A stretch of DNA of 36,103 nucleotides, taken from contig UQIQ01000017.1 in NCBI GenBank assembly GCA_900541185.1, forward strand, positions 1 through 36,103. The letters run 5' to 3'. Source of the stretch: an uncultured Collinsella sp. (GTDB lineage: Bacteria; Actinomycetota; Coriobacteriia; Coriobacteriales; Coriobacteriaceae). Positions within the stretch are counted from its first letter, which is position 1. Each line of letters starts with the position of its first letter. This document shows positions 7,086 through 14,915 of this stretch, one piece after another. Below the pieces are notes generated by a model that had not been told where the DNA came from, did no database searches, and saw nothing but the letters and a program-made list of their open reading frames with translations. Both the position numbers and the translations under genes were made by a program.

Positions 7086-9079
7086 TATGCGAACTGGCTC
7101 AGATAGAGGTCGGCGTAGGCACCCTCGGCAGCCAGCAGCTCCTTATGCGTGCCCTGCTCGATAATGTTGCCGTGATCCATGACCAAGATCAGGTCGGCAT
7201 CCACAATCGTCGACAGGCGGTGTGCGATCACAAAGCTCGTGCGCCCGCGCATAAGCGCATCCATGGCACGGCCGATGGCAAGCTCGGTACGCGTGTCCAC
7301 GCTTGAGGTCGCCTCGTCCAGGATGAGAATCGCCGGGTTGTTGAGCAGCACGCGTGCGATGGTCAGCAGCTGACGCTGGCCCTGGCTGATGCTTTCGGCA
7401 TCGTTGGCCACGCGCGTGTCGTAGCCCTGCGGCATGGTGCGCACAAAGAAGTCGACCTGCGCGGCACGAGCCGCGGCCACAATTTCGTCGCGCGTTGCCT
7501 CGGGGCAGCCGTAGGCGATGTTTTCGGCAATCGTGCCATCGAACAGCCAGGCGTCCTGCAGCACCATGCCAAACTGCTGCCGTAGCTCGCCGCGATCCAT
7601 GCGGCTCGTATCCACGCCGTCGAGCGTAATACGCCCGCCGTCAATCTCGTAGAAGCGCATGAGCAGGTTGATGAGCGTCGTCTTGCCTGCGCCCGTGGTT
7701 CCCACCACGGCAATCTTCTGGCCCGGCTCGGCGGTAAACGACACGTCGCGCATAAGCGGCTTGTCGGGCGAATAACCAAAGCGCACATGCTCAAAGGAGA
7801 CGCGGCCCTCCACGCGACCCGGCAGCTTGGCGGCCTTGTCCGGCAGCGGATCGGCCTCCATCTCGGGCTCATCGAGCAGGTCGAACACGCGCTCGGCGCT
7901 CGCCAGCGCGCTCTGCAGCGAGTTAAAGGTAAACGACAGCTGCGTCATGGGCTCGGACGCCTCATAGATAAACTGGAAGAACGCCTGGAACACGCCGACG
8001 GTCATATGCCCGGCAACCAACATGCTGCAGCCCACAAGCGCAATAACGATCTGCGCCAAACGGCCGATAAAGCGCACTGCGGGGCCGACAGCATTGATCA
8101 TAAAGTCGGCCTTGGTGCTCACACGAGCCAGTTCCTTCGAAGCCTCGTGCACCTCAGCGGAGCTCTGACGTTCGCGGTTAAACGCGCGGATCACCAGACG
8201 GCCCGAATAGCCTTCCTCGACCGCACTCGTAATCTTGGACACCCACTCCTGGCGCTCGCCCGTCACATCGTGTGTGCGGCGCGAGACGACCTTCGTCACC
8301 AGCAGCGACAGTGCCGTAAAGAACAGAAAGACGAGCGTAAGCTGCACGCTGAACACGAACATCACGCTCACAGCACCAACAACCGTGCCGATCGACACGA
8401 GCAGCTGCAGCAATCCGCGCTGCATGCTCTCGGACATCTTGTCCAGGTCGTTGGTCGCGCGGCTGACGACCTCGCCGGGACGATGCGCGTCAAAATAGGC
8501 GAGCGGCAGACGGTTGAGCTTTTGCGCGATGCGGTTGCGCAGGCGCAGATTGAGACGCTCAGCGACGCTCGACATCAAAAAGCTCTGGAGCGCATAGAAC
8601 GAGGCAGCGGCAGTCCAGATCATAAAGTAGACGAAAATGGTCTTGCCGCAGTTCTCCCAGGTGATGCTGAAAGTGGTGTCGTTGGCAAACGCCACCTGAA
8701 TGTGGCCCCACAGCTCATCGATCACGCGGGCGCTATATGCCGGCGCGGCGGTGTTAAAGATGACATAGAACACAATGCTCGCGAACACGATATAGAAGCG
8801 CCAATGGTCGCCGGCAGCCTCACTCCACAGGCGGCGCACCGTCGCCCAGGTATCCCGAGGCGTCTCGTCCTCGTCTTCGTCGTCCACGTCGCGCATACGC
8901 TCTGCCTCGGCGCGGGCGCGCTCGTCCTCGGCACGTTCGTTTTCCTCGTAGAGCGCTTGGCGGCGAGCCTCGCGCTTGGCGGCGTCATCCAGCTCGGTCG
9001 ACGCGGCAGCCGTTTCCTCGACCAGTCCCGCGGCAGCGGCGTCATCAACGCCGCCCTGCTTCTTGAGCTCCCCGGTCAT
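7085..9079 (-). CDS. ABC exporter, half-transporter with consensus Walker B (subunit B)
   Basis: A 664-residue membrane-ATPase fusion and partner of the gene just upstream. Residues 1-78 are a charged, Glu/Arg/Asp-rich cytosolic extension. Residues about 90-390 hold six membrane helices of the type IV exporter fold. The ATPase has Walker A GTTGAGKT (460-467), signature ISQGQ (564-568), Walker B ILILDE with catalytic Glu589 and switch His620. It would export lipids, drugs or peptides as a heterodimer; the substrate is unknown. The ATG at 9079 is preferred over the GTG at 9088 because AGGGAGG lies 8 bases upstream, inside the end of the preceding gene. The start lies 1 base after that gene's stop (9081), so translation is likely coupled. 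Confidence 0.93.
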   Translation of the reverse strand: MTGELKKQGGVDDAAAAGLVEETAAASTELDDAAKREARRQALYEENERAEDERARAEAERMRDVDDEDEDETPRDTWATVRRLWSEAAGDHWRFYIVFASIVFYVIFNTAAPAYSARVIDELWGHIQVAFANDTTFSITWENCGKTIFVYFMIWTAAASFYALQSFLMSSVAERLNLRLRNRIAQKLNRLPLAYFDAHRPGEVVSRATNDLDKMSESMQRGLLQLLVSIGTVVGAVSVMFVFSVQLTLVFLFFTALSLLVTKVVSRRTHDVTGERQEWVSKITSAVEEGYSGRLVIRAFNRERQSSAEVHEASKELARVSTKADFMINAVGPAVRFIGRLAQIVIALVGCSMLVAGHMTVGVFQAFFQFIYEASEPMTQLSFTFNSLQSALASAERVFDLLDEPEMEADPLPDKAAKLPGRVEGRVSFEHVRFGYSPDKPLMRDVSFTAEPGQKIAVVGTTGAGKTTLINLLMRFYEIDGGRITLDGVDTSRMDRGELRQQFGMVLQDAWLFDGTIAENIAYGCPEATRDEIVAAARAAQVDFFVRTMPQGYDTRVANDAESISQGQRQLLTIARVLLNNPAILILDEATSSVDTRTELAIGRAMDALMRGRTSFVIAHRLSTIVDADLILVMDHGNIIEQGTHKELLAAEGAYADLYLSQFA

Positions 9080-9080
9080 G

Positions 9081-10817
9081 CTACTCACCTCCCTTCATTT
9101 GCGATTCCGCGATGGCGCGGTACACCTCGCAGGTTTCCATAAGCTCGCCATGCGTGCCCAAGCCCACGACCTCGCCGTCCTTGAGCACAACGATCTGGTC
9201 GGCATGCAAAATAGTCGAGATGCGCTGCGCGATGATGAGCACCGCGGCGTCGCGCGTCTCGTCTTGCAACGCATGACGCAGGGCGGCATCGGTCTTAAAG
9301 TCCAGGGCCGAAAAACTATCGTCGAAGATATATAGATCGGCATGCTTCATGAGCGCGCGAGCAATGGCCAGGCGCTGGCGCTGGCCGCCCGAAAAGTTCG
9401 TACCGCCCTGGGCAACCGGGGTATCGAGCCCCTGCGGTTGGTCGAGTACAAAGGTGCTCTGGGCAACCTCAAGCGCGTGAAGCATGTCGCCCTCGGTCGC
9501 GCCTTCGTTACCAAAGCGAAGGTTGCTCGCCACCGTGCCCGAGAACAGCCACGCCTTCTGCGGCACATAGGCAATGCGCCCGCGGATTTCATCTTGCGTA
9601 AGCTCGCGCAGGTCCACACCATTCAGGCGAATGGAGCCCTTGGTGGCATCGTGGAAGCGCAGCAGAAGCTTTGCCACCGTCGATTTGCCCGAGCCTGTCG
9701 AGCCAACGATCGCAGTCGTCTGACCGCGACGGCAGGCAAAGCTCAGGTCGCACAGGGTGTCCTCGTCGGCATCGTCAAAGCGAAACGACATGTGGTCGAA
9801 CACGGCCACCGCATCGGCTTCGTCTTGGGGCTCGCGCGCCCCGTCATCCAGCGTGCGCTCGCCATCGACGATGCTCGGCTCAATCTCCAACACCTGCTGC
9901 GCACGGTTCAGGCACGCGGCAGCACGCGGCAGCGTCAGTACCACCATCTGGGCCATCATCACAAAGAACAGGATCAGAATTGCATACTCCAGCACCGCCG
10001 AGATACTCGCAATCTGCATGGCGTGGGCACCTACGCGGTTGCCGCCCACCCACAGCACCGCCACCTCGGCGATGTTCATCAAAAAGAAGCTTGAGCTGTC
10101 GAGGCCCACAAACAGGTGGTTGACTTTGATGGCGTTGGCGGCGTATTCGCTAAACACCTCGTCCAGACGCCGTTCCTCGTGGCGCTCCTTGTTAAACGCA
10201 CGGATGACGCGCACGCCCACAATATTCTCGCGCAGCACCACGTTCATGCGGTCGATAAAGCCCTGTAGGCGCATAAAAATCGGCGCCGCGTTGGCAACCG
10301 TAAAGACCGCCGCCACCAGCACAATCGCAACGACTACGCCCAGAAGCGTGCCCATGGCGGGATCGATAAACCAGGCGAAGATGATGCCCGCCACAGCCAA
10401 AAACGGCACGGGCAGCACCAGCTGAATCGTCTGCAGAATCGCCTGCTGAATCACGTTGATGTCGTTGAGCGAGCGCGTGATCATCGATCCGGTGCCAAAG
10501 CGCTCAAAATCGCTGGCCGCGAGCTCGAGCGACTTGTCGTACACGGCATTGCGGATATCGCAAGCCACGTTGGCGGCCAGGCGCGCCGAAAGATAGCAGC
10601 CCAGCACCGTGCCGCCGCTAGCCATGCTGGTCGCGATAAACATGTATAGGCCGTTGCGCAAAATGTAGTCGACATCGCCCGTGGTAATACCGGTGTTGAC
10701 CATGTTCGCCAGCATCGTGGGAACCAACAGCGTACCGACGTTATCCACCAGCAGCACCAGCAGCGTCACTGCGACAAGCCCTCGATAGGGCTTCAAAAAC
10801 CTCATTAACAGTCGCAC
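9081..10817 (-). CDS. ABC exporter, half-transporter with degenerate Walker B (subunit A)
   Basis: A 578-residue exporter half with six membrane helices in the first 300 residues. The ATPase domain has Walker A VGSTGSGKST (371-380), signature FSGGQ (475-479) and Walker B LYIFDD (495-500), in which Asp500 replaces the catalytic Glu. Its partner has Glu589 but a changed signature (ISQGQ), so the pair would form one working and one degenerate ATP site, as known for heterodimeric exporters such as BmrCD and TM287/288. The GTG at 10817 is well spaced from GAGGGGG; the ATG at 10805, which overlaps the MarR stop as TAATG, is the alternative. Regulation by the MarR gene of the same operon is likely. 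Confidence 0.92.
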   Translation of the reverse strand: MRLLMRFLKPYRGLVAVTLLVLLVDNVGTLLVPTMLANMVNTGITTGDVDYILRNGLYMFIATSMASGGTVLGCYLSARLAANVACDIRNAVYDKSLELAASDFERFGTGSMITRSLNDINVIQQAILQTIQLVLPVPFLAVAGIIFAWFIDPAMGTLLGVVVAIVLVAAVFTVANAAPIFMRLQGFIDRMNVVLRENIVGVRVIRAFNKERHEERRLDEVFSEYAANAIKVNHLFVGLDSSSFFLMNIAEVAVLWVGGNRVGAHAMQIASISAVLEYAILILFFVMMAQMVVLTLPRAAACLNRAQQVLEIEPSIVDGERTLDDGAREPQDEADAVAVFDHMSFRFDDADEDTLCDLSFACRRGQTTAIVGSTGSGKSTVAKLLLRFHDATKGSIRLNGVDLRELTQDEIRGRIAYVPQKAWLFSGTVASNLRFGNEGATEGDMLHALEVAQSTFVLDQPQGLDTPVAQGGTNFSGGQRQRLAIARALMKHADLYIFDDSFSALDFKTDAALRHALQDETRDAAVLIIAQRISTILHADQIVVLKDGEVVGLGTHGELMETCEVYRAIAESQMKGGE

Positions 10818-11230
10818 GACTCCCCCTCACCTTGATTCTCGGCTTGGCTCTCGGCAGCGATATGCTGCTTAAAGGCATCGCACTCATCGCCGAGCACCTG
10901 AGAGAATTTGCCGATCAAGCGCATAATCTCGCGCTGCTCACATGGCTCAAGCGCGCCAAAGGCTCGCTGCTCGGCCTTGAGTGCCGGCAGCGCATAACGC
11001 TCGGCAAACTCCAACGTTGCGAAGCCCCGCGCCGTCAAGGTTTTAATTGCCGAGTTGATGGTCTGCTTGCTGTAGAACCATTCGCTTGTCAGACGGCTTA
11101 CGGCAATACTGCCGCCCGCCGTGCTGGTATCGACGAGCATCCAGTAAGCGCAGTCCGAAAGGCCGCAGGCGCGCGAGAACTCCGAATAGATATGGTCGAG
11201 TCCATTGAGCAATCGGTCGAAGTCGACCAA
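10805..11230 (-). CDS. MarR-family regulator of the ABC exporter operon
   Basis: A 141-residue winged-helix protein. The core SRLTSEWFYSKQTINSAIKTLTARGFATLEF (about 46-76) is a MarR-type helix-turn-helix plus wing, with helical dimer parts on both sides. The C terminus is acidic and ends in Cys-Asp-Cys. The TTG at 11230 is the apparent start; there is no strong ribosome site, so the start is uncertain. Its 3' end overlaps the first ABC gene by 13 or 1 bases depending on the start, showing one operon. The family usually represses itself and a neighbouring exporter until a ligand binds. A promoter and two copies of a 14-base box lie upstream and fit autoregulation. Confidence 0.87.
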   Translation of the reverse strand: MVDFDRLLNGLDHIYSEFSRACGLSDCAYWMLVDTSTAGGSIAVSRLTSEWFYSKQTINSAIKTLTARGFATLEFAERYALPALKAEQRAFGALEPCEQREIMRLIGKFSQVLGDECDAFKQHIAAESQAENQGEGESCDC

Positions 11231-11266
11231 CGCAACCGCACTATTTATCTATCCCACCATTCGATT

Positions 11267-11315
11267 GTCCGATTTTTGACCAATTTTGTGTCTCTAGATT
11301 AGTCCGAGTTTTGAC
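11267..11315 (-). promoter_or_regulatory. Direct-repeat operator candidate for MarR
   Basis: On the - strand GTCAAAACTCGGAC (11315-11302) and GTCAAAAATCGGAC (11280-11267) differ at one base and are spaced 35 bases start to start. One sits between -35 and -10 and the other just downstream of the transcription start, ideal for repression. Binding by the adjacent MarR protein is inference. Confidence 0.55.
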
Positions 11316-11324
11316 TATCGTCAA
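11296..11324 (-). promoter_or_regulatory. Promoter of marR-ABC exporter operon
   Basis: On the - strand, -35 TTGACG (11324-11319), a 17-base spacer, then -10 TAATCT (11301-11296). The predicted start near 11289 leaves about 59 leader bases. One of two repeated boxes fills the spacer. Confidence 0.65.
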
Positions 11325-11363
11325 CAGGCTCTCCGCAAATGCGTGCATTTTTTTGGCCTATCG

Positions 11364-11403
11364 ACAGAAAAAGACCGCTGGCGCGGGGGCGGCGCCAGCG
11401 GTC
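11364..11403 (-). terminator. Terminator of the 96-residue hypothetical gene
   Basis: A 12-bp stem GACCGCTGGCGC (11373-11384 with 11392-11403), short loop, and TTTTTCTG on the - strand. It starts 27 bases after the stop at 11430. Confidence 0.88.
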
Positions 11404-11429
11404 ACGTGAAAATCGAGTTTTATTGCCTG

Positions 11430-11720
11430 TTAAGCAGCGACGGCCTCATAGACCGTAGCGCCCGAGAAGCTGTCATGCAGGCTCTTGCCGGCAATCCACG
11501 GCAGCTCGACGACCTCGCAGACCGTGTTGACCAGCTCGGAGCAGTCAGTAAAGTGGCCCTTGTCGTTGAGGGCCTCGCAATCCTGAACACGCCAATAGCC
11601 ATCGGTGTGCGTGATGTAGTACTCGTGATCGTTGATCGACACGAAAGCGCGCGTCTTGGAACGCAGCAGCTTCAGAAATCCTTCGAAATCGGTCTCGACG
11701 ACATCTCCAGCCTGGAACAT
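11430..11720 (-). CDS. Hypothetical protein, 96 residues
   Basis: I do not recognise the family. The protein is small, soluble and mildly acidic, beginning MFQAGDVVETDFEGFLKLL, with aromatic-rich centre HEYYITHTDGYWRVQD and two Cys-containing stretches (DCEAL, FTDCSELVNTVCEVVELPW). It ends GATVYEAVAA. AGGAGG with 7-base spacing precedes the ATG at 11720, and a strong terminator follows, so it is very likely expressed as a single-gene unit. The upstream in-frame extension to 11795 has no ribosome site. A 7-7 palindrome upstream may regulate it. Base composition drops to AT-rich just upstream, in the shared region with the divergent nitroreductase. Confidence 0.75.
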   Translation of the reverse strand: MFQAGDVVETDFEGFLKLLRSKTRAFVSINDHEYYITHTDGYWRVQDCEALNDKGHFTDCSELVNTVCEVVELPWIAGKSLHDSFSGATVYEAVAA

Positions 11721-11783
11721 GATGTTACCTCCTGGCCCGGCGCCACCACGGCGCATTGATAAACGTTGGTACTCCTTTAGTAA

Positions 11784-11800
11784 AACCTTTATCAAAGGTT
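11784..11800. promoter_or_regulatory. Palindrome AACCTTT-ATC-AAAGGTT between divergent genes
   Basis: A perfect 7-bp inverted repeat with a 3-base centre, in the AT-rich region between the 96-residue gene (-) and the nitroreductase (+). Position and symmetry suit a dimeric repressor. The binding protein is unknown. Confidence 0.4.
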
Positions 11801-11874
11801 ATGCGTTCGTCATTTAGGCAAGTGGTAAAAAACCGCAGGGTAGACGGGATAAAACGTTTAACCATCCCATTTGT

Positions 11875-11903
11875 TTGTCACATTCTGAAGGTACTTTTAT
11901 GCA
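11875..11903 (+). promoter_or_regulatory. Possible nitroreductase promoter
   Basis: -35 TTGTCA (11875-11880), 17-base spacer, -10-like TATGCA (11898-11903). This would give a leader of about 105 bases. The -10 is only partly consensus. Confidence 0.4.
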
Positions 11904-12014
11904 AACCTACTTTCCCAATTGGAATCTATCCTTTTGGCCGGGCAATTGACCGTCTATCGTTTAAGCCCGACGGGTATGAACGGGGCATCTGCAACGCCAC
12001 CGCAAGGAGACACC

Positions 12015-12536
12015 ATGGAGACTATCGAAGCGCTCATTCACCGCCGCAGCTGCCGCAAATACAGCAATCGTCCCGTCGAGGCCGAAAAGCTTGCACGTAT
12101 TATCGAAGCCGGCCAATATGCACCGAGCGGCATGGGCCGCCAGCCGGTGACGTTTGTCGCCGTCACCGACCCCGCGACCGTCGAGCGTCTCTCACAGCTC
12201 AACGCCCAGGTCATGGACAGCAACAGCGACCCCTTCTATGGCGCCAAGACCGTTGTGGTGGTGCTGGTTGACCGCAGCGTGCCCACACATCTGGAAGACG
12301 GCTCGCTCGCCATGGGCAACTTGCTCAACGCCGCCTATGCGCTGGGCGTCGATTCGTGCTGGATTCACCGCGCGCATGAGGTCTTTGACTCGCCCGAGGG
12401 CCTGGAGCTGCTGGCCAGCTGGGGCCTGCCCGCCGACGGCAGCCTGCGCGGTGTCGGTAACTGCATTCTTGGCTACACCGAGGACACACTACCCGAGGCA
12501 AAGCCGCGCCGCGACAACATCATCTACGTAAGGTAA
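12015..12536 (+). CDS. Nitroreductase family protein
   Basis: A 173-residue flavoenzyme. The N-terminal IEALIHRRSCRKYSNRPVE and YAPSGMGRQPVTFVAV are the FMN-binding signature of the nitroreductase fold, followed by AMGNLLNAAYALGVDSCWIH and the C-terminal glycine-containing GNCILGYTED. Such enzymes use NAD(P)H to reduce nitro groups, quinones or flavins. The physiological substrate cannot be told from sequence. The length is at the short end for the family. The ATG at 12015 is preceded by AAGGAGA at good spacing; the longer frame from 11919 lacks one. It is divergent from the 96-residue gene, and its stop lies 6 bases before the first stem of structured element A. Confidence 0.9.
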   Translation: METIEALIHRRSCRKYSNRPVEAEKLARIIEAGQYAPSGMGRQPVTFVAVTDPATVERLSQLNAQVMDSNSDPFYGAKTVVVVLVDRSVPTHLEDGSLAMGNLLNAAYALGVDSCWIHRAHEVFDSPEGLELLASWGLPADGSLRGVGNCILGYTEDTLPEAKPRRDNIIYVR

Positions 12537-12542
12537 TTAGTT

Positions 12543-12676
12543 CCGCCGTTCTACCGAACGGCGGGCTCGTTGACGCTGCGCGGGCCGCATTCACGCCAAT
12601 CTGACGTTCAATTTCGAGGGCGCGACCAGAAGGTCAGCGCCCTCTCATTTCACGTCACCTTGGCGCAAATGCGGCT
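12543..12676 (+). repeat. Structured dispersed element, copy A
   Basis: A two-module element of about 134 bases, in sense orientation after the nitroreductase. Module 1 is a hairpin (12543-12551 with 12556-12564, loop TACC). Module 2 is a long imperfect stem: outer 12583-12591 with 12668-12676, internal loop CAC/GCA, GCCAA with TTGGC, mismatched TC/CC, TGACGT (12602-12607) with ACGTCA (12652-12657), then a hairpin 12618-12627 with 12632-12642 carrying one bulged A and loop AGAA. A second copy at 22052-22188 keeps the same shape with compensating base changes. Function unknown; it may be a structured RNA or a palindromic repeat. Confidence 0.8.
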
Positions 12677-12717
12677 CGCTCGCTTTTGGCGACTGACATC
12701 GAATGAGCCACTGTCTT

Positions 12718-12754
12718 GGGCAGCTAAAAAAGCCCCGTCCCAAATTAGCTGCCC
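12718..12754 (-). repeat. GGGAC-loop hairpin, copy 2
   Basis: Arms GGGCAGCTAA (12718-12727) and TTAGCTGCCC (12745-12754), perfect over 10 bp. On the - strand the loop reads TTTGGGACGGGGCTTTTTT. It lies 11 bases beyond the stop of the membrane protein gene at 12765 and may also terminate it. Confidence 0.7.
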
Positions 12755-12764
12755 CACTCGCAAC

Positions 12765-13340
12765 TTATCCCGCCGATGGAGTTGTCGTCGTTTCGTTCGT
12801 CTGGGCCGTTTCGGCGCCATCGCCCTGTTCGTCCTCGTCCTTTTGCGCATCGGCGATGGTGGAGGCCGCCGCAACGATACCGCGCTGGGGCGCGACGCCC
12901 GTCTGGGCCTGAGCGCCCTCGACAACTTCTGTACCTGCATGCGCGAGCTCGGGCGATTTAAACATTGCGTCCAAGTTGGCGCCACCGCCGGCATATCCGA
13001 GCGCGGCGAGCGCGATGACGATCACTGCAACGACGGCCACGATCGGCACATACCGATGCCAACCAGCAGGATTGAGCCCACTGCGGCGAGCCGCCCCGCG
13101 GCTGATGTAACCAAGCGTGCCGTCGTGCTTGAGCTTTGAGCCCACCACGCGTTTGCGGCCCCGCAGCGAGGACTCTGCCTGCATTGCCAAGCGGGCGCTT
13201 GCCGAAGGATAGCCGTATTTAGTGCGCTTGAACGAGCCATCAAACCCCGAGGCGTGTTTGCCCCACGTCACCGATGTCGTGCGTCGGTTGACCGGCGCGG
13301 CGCTCCGCCTTCTGCGGCTCGGTTTTGAAGTCTCAGCCAT
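12765..13340 (-). CDS. Hypothetical single-pass membrane protein
   Basis: A 191-residue protein with no recognised domain. The first 95 residues are very basic (AETSKPSRRRRSAAPVNRR; FKRTKYGYPSAS; SSLRGRKRVVGSK). One hydrophobic helix follows at about 101-120 (YVPIVAVVAVIVIALAALGY), and then an acidic Ala/Glu/Thr-rich tail ending TTTTPSAG. The charge rule predicts a cytosolic basic N terminus and an external C terminus. The ATG at 13340 has a weak GAGGG upstream; the frame extension to 13394 is less likely. It follows the AAA+ type regulator on the same strand with an 84-base gap. Possibly a nucleoid- or envelope-linked protein, but that is a guess. Confidence 0.75.
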   Translation of the reverse strand: MAETSKPSRRRRSAAPVNRRTTSVTWGKHASGFDGSFKRTKYGYPSASARLAMQAESSLRGRKRVVGSKLKHDGTLGYISRGAARRSGLNPAGWHRYVPIVAVVAVIVIALAALGYAGGGANLDAMFKSPELAHAGTEVVEGAQAQTGVAPQRGIVAAASTIADAQKDEDEQGDGAETAQTNETTTTPSAG

Positions 13341-13424
13341 ATGCCCTCGCACGCCGTAACCAAATCGAAACAATAACGCTTTGGACTGTAGCACACGCGT
13401 CGCGCGCGGTCACGGGCGCCTCGC

Positions 13425-14642
13425 TCAACGATCATCGTCCTTCAGCAAGCGCCACAGCGTTGTACGGCTTATGCCCAGCACCTCCGCCGCACGGGTTCGG
13501 TTGCCGTGGAGATGGTCTACAACCAGATGCGCGATATCTCGCTCGGTATCGGCCAGCGGTCGCAGGATATACAGGTCACTTTCGAGCGTCGGGGCGCCAA
13601 AGGTTGCGGTCTTAATCACGTCCTCTTGGGCGAGCACTTCCTCCGCCACAGCGCGGTCCACCGTGCCCGTCCCCGCCAATATATACAGTCGTTCCGAGAC
13701 CTCGCGGAGCTGCAGATAATTGCGCGGCCAGCGGTAAGCATCGAGCGTCTTCGTCGCCGCGGCAGACAGCGTGGGCGCTGCCGTCCCAAATGCATCAGCG
13801 AGATATTCCAAATAGCGCGCAACCTTCGTCGACGCGGCCCCCTGCTCGGCAATCGCCGGCGCCACGCTCACCGCACAGGCGAAGCGCTCGGTCACAAAAG
13901 CGGCTTGATCACTTTCGCTGCCGCCCGGCATGTCATTCGCCGTCAGCACCACATGGCAGCGCGTCGCCAACGCGGTGTCGGCCATCGTGGAGACCAGCTC
14001 GCGGAGGCGCTGGGGGCCAACCGCGTTCCAGCCCTCAATGCAAAGTGTCAGCCCCGTTTGGAACAGCGGAGATTCGGAGCTTTTGAGCATATGGCGCCAA
14101 CCGCGATCGGTGAGTTCATCGAGCGCAACGGAAACAAAGGGCTGATCGGCAAAAGGACCGTCCAGATAGAGGCGCTTGGCGATCTCGACCTGGCCCGCTC
14201 CCAGCTCGCCCTCGAGCATAAGGGGCACACCGCGCGCGTAGCTCTCGACGACCGGCGCAGCCACCGAGGCCGTCCCCTCAACGATGCCGTACGCGCTCGA
14301 TTCGTAGCGGGCCTCGACCTCGTCGGCGTTGAGCCACTCGATGCCCGCATGCGCGGCGGCGGCGCGCACCTCACGCGCCACGACCACCCAAAGGCCCCCG
14401 CCCTCTTTGTCGGTGGGGCGAACGGTCAGGCTCAGGCGCGCACCCGCACGCCCCATAACCAGACGCGCACCGTCTCCTATACGGTCGAGGCGCTCGGCAA
14501 CAAAAGCCGCCACATCCCGCTCAAGCGCCGCGTCATTCATGGTCGAAATCGCGACGTCCCCACGCGCATCGATTGCCAATGCCGAGGCCCCGGCAGCAGC
14601 CAGGGCCTCGGTCAAGATGTTCAGCTTGGCATCGCTATCCAT
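13425..14642 (-). CDS. Degenerate AAA+ regulator with Fis-type HTH (NtrC/TyrR-like)
   Basis: A 405-residue regulator. The N-terminal 1-130 resembles a small sensory domain without recognised motifs. The central part aligns with bacterial enhancer-binding AAA+ domains: EGELGAGQ at 144-151 sits where GETGTGKE is expected, so the Walker A Lys is Gln151, and no GAFTGA loop for sigma-54 contact is visible. WPRNYLQLREVSERL is the usual sensor II region. The C terminus (GNRTRAAEVLGISRTTLWRLL) is a textbook Fis-type HTH. It therefore likely works as an ATP-independent DNA-binding regulator. The ATG at 14642 has AGGGGC upstream. A 22-bp near-palindrome lies in its leader. The target might be the YeiH exporter encoded just upstream on the same strand. 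Confidence 0.82.
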   Translation of the reverse strand: MDSDAKLNILTEALAAAGASALAIDARGDVAISTMNDAALERDVAAFVAERLDRIGDGARLVMGRAGARLSLTVRPTDKEGGGLWVVVAREVRAAAAHAGIEWLNADEVEARYESSAYGIVEGTASVAAPVVESYARGVPLMLEGELGAGQVEIAKRLYLDGPFADQPFVSVALDELTDRGWRHMLKSSESPLFQTGLTLCIEGWNAVGPQRLRELVSTMADTALATRCHVVLTANDMPGGSESDQAAFVTERFACAVSVAPAIAEQGAASTKVARYLEYLADAFGTAAPTLSAAATKTLDAYRWPRNYLQLREVSERLYILAGTGTVDRAVAEEVLAQEDVIKTATFGAPTLESDLYILRPLADTERDIAHLVVDHLHGNRTRAAEVLGISRTTLWRLLKDDDR

Positions 14643-14665
14643 TATTTGCCCCTGTCCGCAGCGAC

Positions 14666-14687
14666 GTGCAACCGTCGACGGTCGCAC
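14666..14687. promoter_or_regulatory. 22-bp near-perfect palindrome in regulator leader
   Basis: The site is symmetrical around GTCGAC (centre 14676.5) with one mismatched pair (arms GTGCAACCGTC and GACGGTCGCAC). It lies 24 bases upstream of the AAA+ regulator start. Fis-type HTH dimers bind such palindromes, so autoregulation is plausible. Confidence 0.5.
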
Positions 14688-14915
14688 GACCGAGTGTTTC
14701 AAAATTGAACGATATTGCTCACCAAACACTATAGGGCAGAAAGCGTCATCCTGCGAGTATAGGTGTTGCCCCGCATCGCCATCCTGGCGGGGCGATAAGA
14801 GCTCTTCGGGACTTATAAACCTGCGGACAAGCCATACCCGCAAGAGCTCCTATCGCTCCACTGCAGGCTTGCGCTCACCAGCAACCAACACGCAGCACGC
14901 AAACAAGCTACTTCT

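Noticed and set aside
7787..9142. A + strand frame of 451 codons
   Set aside because: It is antisense to the ABC exporter subunit; composition is that of a high-GC shadow frame.
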